Below, one piece after another: positions 11,487 through 18,449 of a DNA stretch of 20,000 nucleotides. The translations under genes and the position numbers were made by a program. The DNA is taken from contig RPFO01001520.1 in assembly GCA_009746045.1 (NCBI GenBank), forward strand, positions 1 through 20,000. Reading direction: 5' to 3'. Each line of letters begins with the position of its first letter. The stretch's first letter is position 1. This DNA is from Mesostigma viride. Lineage: Eukaryota > Streptophyta > Mesostigmatophyceae > Mesostigmatales > Mesostigmataceae. The notes below the pieces were generated by a model, which did no database searches, had not been told where the DNA came from, and saw only the letters and a program-made list of their open reading frames with translations.

Positions 11487-12127
11487 TGTCAGGGGTGAAG
11501 TTCACCCTGTGTGCCCAACTGCCTGCCGTTAATATATTTCATATAGGCCATCCATTGTAAACGGAGGTATTAGGGTTGCGTCCCTAATAATCGCACCCGC
11601 CTGCCGTATTTGTGGCCATAATTAATATCGGCAGAGTATTATGCAGTGTTGGGGCAGTGAGCACGTGTCATGTTACGGCTCATGATTTGGTCACGGAGTG
11701 ACTAAGATATTAGTGCCGAAGCTACGAGAACCGGCACATTATATCAAGACTTGTACGTTCAGGGTCCTACGACCTATAGCTAGCGTACTATTCAGTCGTA
11801 CTACTCGACTAGAGAGTGTTAACGGAATCTGGCTAGCGTAACGCATTCTCAGCACATTTCAGATAAGCTACGCAATCTTTGTGCCAGCCTGTCGAGCACT
11901 CACTCTTTGTGCACCTTTGTGCATAAGAGGAAGACGCAACCTACGTTGCACTTACCTAAGGTCTGAGCCATGAGTTATGGCTGACGCTTATGGTCCCCAC
12001 CCGGGAGCCACATCATGGTTTTGGTGGACAAACGGTGGTAGTCCGGGATTTAATATGCAATGATAATAAAGCGTAATCTTTAATTGTCACTATCGTTTTC
12101 GACCTACAAGTCTCAATATTTCTGACA
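11487..12127 (+). repeat. 3' LTR of the retroelement
   Basis: Reads as identical to the 5' LTR over its full 641 bp when followed base by base. It begins straight after the polypurine run and ends CTGACA at 12122-12127. The next base is satellite sequence (ccctcgccct). Confidence 0.92.
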
Positions 12128-12920
12128 CCCTCGCCCTACCCAGCCTTCACCATAGCCATAGCCCTGGCTCTTGCTCTGGCCTGCACCCTCCCCCCCAACC
12201 TCGCACCATCACTCAGGTGCCCTTGCCCTGCGCCCCTTTGCAATCGCCCGGTGGAAAACCCACGCACACCTCACTTCGCCTTTAATCGTTAGTAGTCAAC
12301 TCGGTGCCATCACCCCCGCCCACACTGGCCCTCACCTGGGCGCACTTGCCCTCGCCCTCGCTCAGGTCCCATCTGCACACTCGCGCACTGGGGCCCATCC
12401 TCACCCTACCTAGCCCTGGCCCTTTTACCGTACCCTCGCTTTCATTCTGCTGCTCCCTCTCCACTACCTACACCTGCGCGCTTCCCCTCGCCCTCGCTTT
12501 CCATCGCTTTCACTCGCCCTCGCCCTCGCCAGGTGAGGGCCACCCTCACTCTCCTTGGTCTTCATCCCCGCTATGGCCCTCGCTTATGTTCAGTGTCCCC
12601 AGCCCTCACCCTCACTCCCACCCTAAAGCACAGCCCTAGCTCTGCTGCCCTCACTCAGCCTCTCTCACCCGCAGCCTTCCTCTGCACCTCTCGCCCGCGC
12701 CCTCGCTCAGGCCCCCTGTCCATTTGTTTGCCCAGTGGGGCCCGCCCTCGCCCTACACTAGCCTTCACCATCGCTATAGACCTGGCCTCAAGTTGCTCTG
12801 GCCTTTACCCTCACCCCCAACCTCGCACCATGATGCACTCAGGTGCCCTTGCCCTGGGCCCCTTTGCAATCGCCCGGTGGAAAACCCACCCACACCTCAC
12901 TTCGCCTTCAATCGTTAGTA

Positions 12921-13566
12921 GTCAACTCGGTGCCATCACCCCCGCCCTCGCTGGCCCTCACCTGGGCGCACTTGCCCTCGCCCTCGCTCAGGTCCCATCT
13001 GCACACTCGCGCACTGGGGCCCATCCTCACCCTACCTAGCCCCTGCCCTTTTACCCTCGCTTTCATTCTGCTGCTCCCTCTCCACTACCTACACCTGCGC
13101 GCTTTCCCTCGCCCTCGCTTTCCATCGCTTTCACTCGCCCTCGCCCTCGCCCTCGCCCTCGCCCTCACCCTCGCCCTCGCCCGGTGGGGGCCACCCTCAC
13201 CCTCCATTGTCTTCATCCCTGCTATGGCCCTCGCTAATGCTCAGCGTCCCCAGCCCTCACCCTCACTCTCACCCTAGAGCACAGCCCTAGCTCTGCTGCC
13301 CTCACTCAGGCTCACTCATCCGCAGCCTTCCTCTGCGCGCACCTCTTGCCCGCGCCCTCGCTCAGGCCCCCTGTCCATTTGTTTGCCCAGTGGGGCCCCC
13401 CCTTGCCCTACCTAGCCTTCACCATCGCCATAGCCCTGGCTCTTGCTCTGGCCTGCACCCTCCCCCCCAACCTCGCACCATCACTCAGGTGCCCTTGCCC
13501 TGGGCCCCTTTGCAATCGCCCGGTGGAAAACCCACGCACACCTCACTTCGCCTTTAATCGTTAGTA
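12921..13566 (+). repeat. Derived satellite unit, variant subfamily (copy 3)
   Basis: This is a 646-bp unit to the right of the LTR element, with the same diagnostic block as 8603-9251: CCCTCA inside the hexamer tract, GGTGGGGGCC, CCCTCCATTG, CCCTAGAGC and GGCTCACTCATCC. Its presence on both sides of the LTR element shows that the subfamily predates the insertion or the rearrangement that accompanied it. Confidence 0.83.
13135..13183 (+). repeat. CCCTCG hexamer tract in derived unit
   Basis: An expanded CCCTCG tract with one CCCTCA interruption, placed just before the GGTGGGGGCC junction. Majority units have only two or three hexamers here, so this tract accounts for the extra unit length. 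Confidence 0.85.
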
Positions 13567-13779
13567 GTCAACTGGATGCCATCACCCCCGCCCTCACTTG
13601 CCCTCACCTGGGCGCACTTGCCCTCGCCCTCGCTCAGGTCCCATCTGCACACTCGCGCACTGGGGCCCATCCTCACCCTACCTAGCCCTGGCCCTTTTAC
13701 CCTCGCTTTCATTCTGCTGCTCCCTCTCCACTACCTACACCTGCGCGCTTCCCCTCGCCCTCGCTTTCCATCGCTTTCA

Positions 13780-13890
13780 CTCGCCCTCGCCCTGGCCCTC
13801 GCCCTCGCCCTCGCCCTCGCCCTCGCCCTCGCCCTCGCCCTCGATCGCCCTCGCCCTCGCCCTCGCCCTCGCCCTCCCCCTCGCCCTCGC
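13780..13890 (+). repeat. Long CCCTCG microsatellite at the array edge
   Basis: The last partial satellite unit runs into about 110 bp of CCCTCG repeats with a few interruptions (CCTGGC, TCGATCGC, CCCTCCCCC). It is followed directly by unique sequence beginning aatgatgttt. It is the longest hexamer tract in the window and forms the array boundary. The minus strand has many consecutive GGG runs. Confidence 0.93.
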
Positions 13891-14076
13891 AATGATGTTT
13901 AGCTTCTTAGTAAGTCACTAAAGGCGCACCATTCATAAAAGGCTTCACGTTTGATTGTGTAGGCAACAACATAGACTGTACATGTCGTAACACTCCTTGA
14001 CATACTTACTAATTGCCGTAGTCTGGTGCACGTGAGCACGTCATGCTGCATTTTGTGTTGGAGCTCGGACTCGATC
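13891..14076. other. Unique flank right of the satellite, nothing recognised
   Basis: AT-richer, non-repetitive sequence between the array edge and the first CTTA-tailed repeat. There is no open frame of note, RNA gene or repeat copy. A small palindrome, gtgcacgtgagcac, lies near 14027. Confidence 0.6.
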
Positions 14077-14087
14077 AATTATCATCA

Positions 14088-14172
14088 AGTAAGTACTTGC
14101 GTGTCATGGGCATGGGCATGCCATGGAGTACTATGCTAACCTCATTAGAAAAAACGACTACATATTTTTTCA
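14088..14172 (-). mobile_element. CTTA-tailed short repeat, copy 1
   Basis: The core reads, on the plus strand, AAGTAAGTACTTGCG, then a GGCATGCCATGGAGTACTATGC block, then CTCATTAGAAAAAA. It matches four other copies in this window. The element is flanked by near-identical 11-mers, aattatcatca (14077-14087) and aattatcttca (14173-14183), with one difference, which is a likely target-site duplication. Orientation is set by treating the CTTA microsatellite as a 3' tail, giving the minus strand here. Confidence 0.75.
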
Positions 14173-14183
14173 AATTATCTTCA

Positions 14184-14305
14184 GGTTGTTGCATCATTGG
14201 TTGTAGAGCCTGACAGCCTAGATATGATGTCAGATCAAGCTAAATTGCATATCATATTCCTAGTAAGCTTTTAGGACGGCATGCAGCCCAATCCCCCCGG
14301 CGACT
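14184..14305. other. Spacer, nothing recognised
   Basis: AT-rich sequence between copy 1 of the tailed repeat and the LINE remnant. It contains partial repeats of a tgatgtcaga/gcctgacagc type but no gene or known repeat. Confidence 0.5.
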
Positions 14306-14722
14306 CGCTTCAAGCTCCTTGGCAGCGGGCTCCCCTCCACGGCGGACGGCATCAACACCCGCATTGCCCAGGCCTGGGCCGGCTGGGCGGCCCTCCGCCG
14401 CCTCGACATGTAGGTTCTGGACATGTCGCTAACTGAGTGAGCGGCTCAAGCGCATTCTGTTCAAGGCTCGGTTGCATGTCGGTCCTCAGCATATATCCTC
14501 CTTTACGGCTGCGAGGCGTACGTGGACCCGTGGACCAGGCACTGAGCAAGCAGCTTGACGGCACTAGTCACTCGAATGCTCCCTCACATCCTCGGCGTCC
14601 GCTGCCAAGAGCGCCGCACCCGGGCCGAGCTCTACTGCGAGCTCCGGCTCTTGTCACCCATACCATCTGACACCGCCGCCTCCTCTTGGCCGGCCAGCCT
14701 GCACAGACCAGGTGAATACTGA
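14306..14722 (+). pseudogene. LINE ORF2 C-terminal remnant (after the reverse transcriptase domain)
   Basis: One frame reads through three stops (14411, 14438, 14543) and holds a recognisable order of motifs from the region downstream of the LINE reverse transcriptase. These are FKLLGSGLPSTADGINTRI, then an AWAGWAALRRL stretch, then ILLYGCEAYVDPWTR from 14495, then TRMLPHILGV, TRAELYCELRLLS and a final basic/LAG-like part. In intact elements this is the part that follows the catalytic YxDD, with the LYGCEAW signature and the TRxLR...L...W...T..ELY pattern. The reverse transcriptase catalytic core and endonuclease are absent. The fragment is degenerate and most likely the 3' end of an old, truncated insertion. 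The family match is from motif memory, not a search; an L1, RTE or CR1-like clade cannot be decided. Confidence 0.75.
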
Positions 14723-14817
14723 TGTCGGCCCTGCGGGCGGGCTTAGGACTGGCCAACCAATTAACCAGGTAGACACCTCCTCCTCGACAAATTAAGTTAC
14801 GCACGTGACAAGCAGCT

Positions 14818-15257
14818 ATGACGACTCCAAAAGCAAAGCGAGGTTTGGAAAAGGAGCTTTCCGGCTCCCAGCCCAACCCACTCGCCATCGTCCTTGCCCA
14901 GCCGTCTGGGCCCGCCAACCCATCGCCAGCAAACCCATCGCCCACAGCCTCGCCCGAACAGCCTCAAGAAACCCTGCCATGAACACAAATTGCGAAAGTA
15001 CCTACCAGATTACGACCGCTTTTCTTTCAGCAACTGGCTGCAACTGACCATTGAGGAAGAATGCGCCGAAATAGTACATTTCTTAGCACAAGAACGCAAG
15101 CTCCTTGGGGCCTGCTTTTCTTTCAGCAACTGGCTAGCTGCAACTGACCAAGGAAGAATGCGCCGAAATAGTGCATTTCTTAGCACAAGAACGCAAGCTC
15201 CTTGGGGCCTTAGGGCCCATCCCCGCCAACGACCTGGAGGCGTTCTTCGCCAGCTAG
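14818..15257 (+). pseudogene. Retroelement ORF1-like N-terminal part, frameshifted
   Basis: ATG at 14818 opens a frame of 54 residues, MTTPKAKRGLEKELSG then Pro/Ser/Ala-rich sequence, ending at a stop at 14980-14982. The sense continues in another frame with LRKYLPDYDRFSFSNW and LTIEEECAEIVHFLAQERK, then breaks again at a 96-bp tandem duplication and ends with LGPIPANDLEAFFAS and a stop at 15255-15257. I do not recognise the N-terminal family. It lies directly before the coiled-coil part at 15308-15685 and is read as the start of the same broken protein. An alternative is a host gene with introns, because a polypyrimidine-CAG sequence precedes FSFSNW-like codons. Confidence 0.45.
15018..15210 (+). 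repeat. 96-bp tandem duplication inside the ORF1-like pseudogene
   Basis: Positions 15018-15113 and 15114-15210 are near-identical, from gcttttctttcagcaactgg to aagctccttggggcct. The second copy has a 4-bp insertion (agct) and a 3-bp loss (ttg), a net +1 that shifts the frame. It also has a single A-to-G change in atagtacatt. Both copies begin with a pyrimidine run ending in CAG. Confidence 0.95.
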
Positions 15258-15307
15258 GCCAGAGCTCAGGCACCGCCTCGCTATCCTGTGCAGCTTCTTC
15301 CAGCTAA

Positions 15308-15935
15308 CTATGGACAACATCGTCGCTAAGCTCCGCACCCCATGCAGCCTGGCCTGCGCAGCCGACAGCCACATCGGCTCCTTCCCTCTGCAAGGATGAC
15401 ATCCGAGCAGTGCTGGAGGAGCACGTTACCTGGCCGTTGGCCGAGAAGCTGACCTCGCTGAACACGACGCTCAACACGGTGGAGGCCCGGGTCTCCAATG
15501 TGGAAAGCAAGGTCGTCCACAAGCTCCAGTTCACGGCGCTGCACACCGCGGCGCAGGCATCTGAGACGCACACTGCACTTGTCTCTGGCCTAAACCAGAT
15601 GGAGGGCAAGTGCGGCGTGCTCATGAAGAAGCTTGAAGCCATCACTGCCCACACCGAGGCCCTGGCCTCACAGGTCCTAAACTGATAGCGGAGCAGACGG
15701 CCACCATCGCATCCCAGCCACCCCGGCAGGATGCTGGCGACCACCCGCCCCTCTCCTTAATGCGGACCTGCTGCGGACAGCGACCGCCTCAACTACCGAC
15801 GCCATGCATCGCTACGAAACTCCAGGAGCTGGAATCTGACCTTCGCCAGGCACAACAACGGGAGGCCACCGACCGCGCCCGCCGCGACCGGTCAGGTGGT
15901 GCTGCGTTGATTCCCCCAGTCTGAAGCCAGGTGAG
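15308..15935 (+). pseudogene. ORF1-like coiled-coil region
   Basis: One frame is open from 15308 to the stop at 15683-15685. It has a basic/Pro/Ala start, then about 90 residues with heptad-like spacing of hydrophobics (VLEEHVTWPLAEKLTSL, then LNTVEARVSNVESKV, then LEAITAHTEALASQVL), a probable coiled coil. After the stop another frame continues with a second helix-rich stretch, KLQELESDLRQAQQREATDR, ending in a stop near 15923-15935. LINE ORF1 proteins commonly carry a coiled coil for trimerisation followed by a basic RNA-binding part. Placement before the LWP-type C-terminal region at 15931-16306 supports that reading. A cellular coiled-coil protein is the alternative. Confidence 0.5.
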
Positions 15936-16306
15936 ACGTCAACCACCCTTGCCGACGAGCTTAACACGGGACCAGCTCCTTACCCTCATGGGCCTGGTAG
16001 GTGAGGTAGAACTGCGTGGGTGCCACCGCCTTCCCCACTCACGGGACAAGACGGCTCCCCCACCAGTCCTGCTCACCTCCCCCTCCTGTGAGGACAAGCA
16101 GCGGTTCCTTTCTCGTCGCAAGAGGTTGCACGACCTCACCTGGACGCTGGACAACGACCCCCGCCCAGCAGCAGCAGCGACGCAACCTGTGGCCGGAACA
16201 CCTCCACCACAAGCAGGACCCCCAGAAGCCCAAGGTGTACTGGAGGGGCGGGGACCTGATGATCAATCAACCACAAGATGTGGACGCCCCCTGCGGGCTA
16301 GAATAG
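15931..16306 (+). pseudogene. ORF1-like C-terminal region with a one-base frameshift
   Basis: The first part reads SLTRDQLLTLMGLVGEVEL and then FLSRRKRLHDLTWTLDNDP in one frame. At a run of five C (16158-16162) the sense moves to the next frame, AQQQQRRNLWPEHL, then KPKVYWRGGDLMIN, then CGLE and a stop at 16304-16306. The pattern of a charged helix, a short LxxNDxTPxQ-like segment, RRxLWP and a WRGxDLxI end resembles the C-terminal region of ORF1-type proteins of algal LINEs as I recall them; no search was possible. A single-base indel in the C run would restore or break this frame, and in raw assembly it may be a sequencing error. TGTAA follows three bases after the stop. Confidence 0.5.
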
Positions 16307-16308
16307 CT

Positions 16309-16313
16309 TGTAA
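16309..16313 (+). promoter_or_regulatory. TGTAA, possible polyadenylation signal
   Basis: TGTAA lies right after the ORF1-like stop codon (16304-16306). TGTAA is the common chlorophyte nuclear polyadenylation signal, normally 10-20 bases before the cleavage site. As a 5-base motif it is expected by chance about once per kilobase, so support comes only from the position. Confidence 0.25.
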
Positions 16314-16641
16314 ATAGCCCTAGCTTGTATCCATTGGTAGTCACTGCCGCCATGGCAGCCATGCCAAGAATGTTTGCCTAGCTGTGCCGGCCATACCTAG
16401 CCACGTGCACCGCCTACACACGGTACACAACCAGCCATACCCTTAGCTTAGTCCTTGTACAGCCATGCTACGTCCTGTATGGCTATGCTCAGATTACTTG
16501 CCCACGCCCCTTGTTAATTATGATATGCTCACATGGGTCTTATTGCACCCACAGATCTTGCCGGATCGTTTATCGGGTCTGATTGCAGCTGTGGCATGCC
16601 TCTGGCATGAAGGAGAAAGGGGGTCTCTGCCCTTTCTTCCT
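16314..16641. other. Sequence after the ORF1-like pseudogene, no ORF2
   Basis: No endonuclease or reverse transcriptase follows the ORF1-like frames, though LINE order would place ORF2 here. The stretch has short self-similar words (tagcttgta, gccatacc, gccatgcta) and a small palindrome gccgccatggcagcc. It may be a 3' untranslated region of an ORF1-only element, or unrelated DNA after a deletion. Confidence 0.4.
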
Positions 16642-16650
16642 GTTGTGCAC

Positions 16651-16752
16651 TAAGTAAGTAAGTAAGTACTTGCGTGTCATGCGCAAAGGCATGCCACGGA
16701 GTACTATGCTAATCTCATTAGAAAAATAATTACACAAAAGTTTAAACAAATA
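16651..16752 (-). mobile_element. CTTA-tailed short repeat, copy 2, with exact 9-bp target duplication
   Basis: A 102-bp insertion bounded by GTTGTGCAC at 16642-16650 and again at 16753-16761. Inside are four TAAG units, the shared TACTTGCGTGTCATGCGC and GGCATGCCACGGAGTAC core, CTCATTAGAAAAAT, and then a region related to the tacacgaaagttacaaat part of the longer copies. The exact flanking repeat shows that the whole 102 bp moved as one unit. Confidence 0.85.
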
Positions 16753-16775
16753 GTTGTGCACACAGAGGGATTAAA

Positions 16776-16809
16776 AGCACTTCGGTGCTCCGTGACTCCC
16801 CAACGGGAG
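16776..16809 (+). other. Two adjacent perfect hairpins, the first with a UUCG loop
   Basis: AGCAC-TTCG-GTGCT (16776-16789) is followed after six bases by CTCCC-CAAC-GGGAG (16796-16809). Both stems are perfect 5-bp pairs with tetraloops. The first is the very stable cUUCGg type if transcribed from the plus strand. An AT-rich TTAATTAA-type tract follows (16815-16843). The layout recalls the structured end of a small RNA or a processing signal; no known family is recognised. Confidence 0.5.
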
Positions 16810-16814
16810 AACGA

Positions 16815-16843
16815 GTTTAATTAATTAATAAATTAATTAATTA
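16815..16843. repeat. TTAA/TTAAT low-complexity tract
   Basis: Short overlapping ttaattaa units between the paired hairpins and a GC-rich block. A similar aattaattaata run occurs at 19155-19168. Confidence 0.8.
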
Positions 16844-17000
16844 CGTGGGCGGCCGGGTATAAGTGAGCGCTGTGTGGCGTGCACGCCGGGCAAGGCTAAC
16901 CTTTGGGCCTTGGGGCTTCAGGGGCCGTGGGGGGTGGCGTGCGGGACTGCGGGACTGAGGGCGCGGCGCGGCGGGCAAACGGGTGGCGTACCCGGCGCGC
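16844..17000. other. GC-rich island, nothing coding recognised
   Basis: Abruptly GC-rich and G-rich on the plus strand, with ggggccgtggggggtggcg and a twice-occurring gcgggact. A ggtataagtg sequence at its left end is TATA-like, but there is no convincing transcription unit. It ends where the hairpin repeat (17001) begins. Confidence 0.4.
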
Positions 17001-17095
17001 GCATTAACTTTGGTTGACCAGCGAATCTGTTATCGCTCGTAACATTGTGCGGAACCTTAGAAGCCGAGTGGCAAAAGGTTTCCGCACAACAATAT
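17001..17095 (+). repeat. Hairpin-forming repeat, copy 1
   Basis: It starts gcattaactttggttgacc and contains the long hairpin ttgtgcggaacctt (17045-17058) with aaggtttccgcacaa (17075-17089), one base bulged. The 16-base loop includes gccgagtggc. About 85 of the bases match copy 2 at 18213-18305. It lacks the extra left arm found in copy 2. The loop word gccgagtggcaaaagg resembles the D-arm/A-box of class II tRNAs, but no complete tRNA can be folded. Confidence 0.85.
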
Positions 17096-17154
17096 CCTGA
17101 CTAAAACCTAGCCTCTTGCATGGGCGAAGACGAATCACTAGGCTCGGAACACCC

Positions 17155-17193
17155 GCAAATATGAATATGAATAGTATGAGCGCAAGTGGCGCT
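17155..17193 (+). repeat. Second copy of the ATGAAT plus AGCGC hairpin motif
   Basis: Short atatgaatatgaata units are followed by tatgagcgcaagtggcgctgata, matching 17971-17996 except for a four-base change inside the hairpin. Near both copies lies a hairpin repeat (17001-17095, 18183-18303), but in opposite order. Confidence 0.7.
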
Positions 17194-17215
17194 GATATAT
17201 GGGTATCTATCTGTA

Positions 17216-17473
17216 CTCGATCCGCGTGCGCATGATAGACAAGGAGAAATGGGCTGCCGTCTGCGATAAGTGACCTTCCTTGGGGGCATTCTCCTGTTTT
17301 CTCCCCTTGCACGGGCCCCGCGGCCCATGGCTAGAATGCAGGGTAGGAGTCCGCAGGTGCAGGTTATAATTGCCCCTGAGGATAGCCGCTACACTAACAC
17401 CTCGTCTGCCACTACAGTAGAGGACAGCTAGCTCAGATGAGGATTATATCCCCCTCTAGTGACTATGAGGTTG
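17216..17473. other. Spacer with only a small open frame
   Basis: Unassigned. A 34-residue frame at 17327-17431 (MARMQGRSPQVQVII ... VEDS) shows no recognisable domain and is not called as a gene. A tga/ctc-rich stretch (ctcagatgaggattatatcc) precedes the third tailed repeat. Confidence 0.4.
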
Positions 17474-17960
<487 letters not shown>

Positions 17961-17994
17961 TGGATAAGAATATGAGCGCAACACGGTGGCGCTG

Positions 17995-18074
17995 ATATGA
18001 ATATGAATATGAATATGAATATGAATATGAATATGAATATGAATATGAATATGAATATGAATATGAATATGAAT
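17995..18074 (+). repeat. ATATGA hexanucleotide microsatellite
   Basis: About 13 near-perfect copies of ATATGA, preceded at 17975-17993 by a small hairpin AGCGCAAC-ACG-GTGGCGCT. The same motif, agcgcaagtggcgct with atgaat units on its left side, occurs at 17155-17193. Confidence 0.95.
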
Positions 18075-18130
18075 AACAATGGGCGCCGCGGGTGTCAAAT
18101 TGGGGGGAAACAATTCATCTCCGAGTGCAT

Positions 18131-18141
18131 GGATTCGAACC
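18131..18141 (-). promoter_or_regulatory. tRNA B-box-like sequence (pol III) on the minus strand
   Basis: The minus strand reads GGTTCGAATCC, a perfect match to the consensus B-box GGTTCGANTCC. The hairpin repeat lies upstream of it on that strand. The flanking bases do not make a proper T-stem beyond two pairs and no matching acceptor stem is found, so this is not a functional tRNA. It may be a remnant of a tRNA gene or of a tRNA-derived SINE. Confidence 0.45.
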
Positions 18142-18182
18142 TGTGCCTCGAAGGGACATATAGTAGATCTTAAACAGGATAG

Positions 18183-18303
18183 TATTGTGCGGCCGGAAGC
18201 CTTTTGCCACTGCGCATTAGCTTTGGTTGACCAGCGAGTGATTATCGCTGGTAATATTGTGCGGAACCTTAGAAGCTGAGTGGCAAAAGGTTTCCGCACA
18301 ATA
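18183..18303 (+). repeat. Hairpin-forming repeat, copy 2, with terminal inverted repeats
   Basis: Three related arms are present. Arm 1 is 18183-18210 (tattgtgcgg ... cttttgccac), arm 2 is 18255-18270 (tattgtgcggaacctt) and arm 3 is 18280-18303 (gtggcaaaagg ... cgcacaata). Arm 3 is complementary to arm 1 along almost its full length (one difference, one 4-base insertion in arm 1) and to arm 2 over 16 bases with one bulge. Between arms 1 and 2 is a perfect 7-bp stem, CCAGCGA ... TCGCTGG (18231-18251). Arms 1 and 3 as ends of a 121-bp unit recall a MITE or foldback element. Confidence 0.85.
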
Positions 18304-18378
18304 TTAACCTCACTAACTAGACCCTGTTTTGGGCTCAGTGCAGGCGAAGCCAGCGCGGCGGGTCACTCTAGTGCTGAA

Positions 18379-18389
18379 GTAAGCAAGTT

Positions 18390-18449
<60 letters not shown>

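Larger units (their letters stand above)
9983..12127 (+). mobile_element. Non-autonomous LTR retrotransposon inserted in the satellite
   Basis: Two direct repeats of 641 bp (9983-10623 and 11487-12127) flank an 863-bp interior. Each repeat starts TGTCAG and ends CTGACA, the TG...CA form with short inverted ends typical of LTRs. A purine run (aggggg, 11481-11486) directly abuts the right repeat, as a polypurine tract should. The two repeats read as identical, so the insertion is young or the repeats have been homogenised. The interior has no reverse transcriptase, integrase, RNase H or protease that I can find, only short open frames. That makes this a TRIM/LARD-type derivative needing enzymes from elsewhere. 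I see no convincing tRNA primer-binding site after the left LTR. No matching target duplication flanks the element: gtccc lies on the left and ccctc on the right. Strand is set by the polypurine tract. Confidence 0.9.
12128..13890 (+). repeat. Satellite array, right block and array end
   Basis: This is the same satellite, continuing after the LTR element. The anchor is seen at 12295, 12921 and, mutated to gtcaactgga, at 13567. The block starts mid-unit at ccctcgccctaccc, a different unit position from where the left block stopped (9977). It then holds one typical unit (12295-12920), one derived long unit (12921-13566) and a partial unit that runs into a long CCCTCG tract. At 13891 the sequence changes abruptly to non-repetitive AT-richer DNA, so this is the real right edge of the array. 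Confidence 0.95.

Noticed and set aside
9978-12132. Five-base target-site duplication around the LTR element
   Set aside because: Left flank gtccc and right flank ccctc do not match. Only shared C runs are present.
15304-15744. Minus-strand frame of 146 residues
   Set aside because: It mirrors the coiled-coil frame on the plus strand, and its residues lack a recognisable pattern, while the plus strand shows heptad spacing.
17004-17328. Minus-strand frames of 102 and 75 residues
   Set aside because: They cross the hairpin repeat and the ATGAAT units and overlap each other. There is no motif, and composition follows the repeats.
18100-18220. Functional tRNA gene on the minus strand
   Set aside because: Only the B-box fits. 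The T-stem pairs over two bases only, and acceptor and anticodon stems cannot be built.
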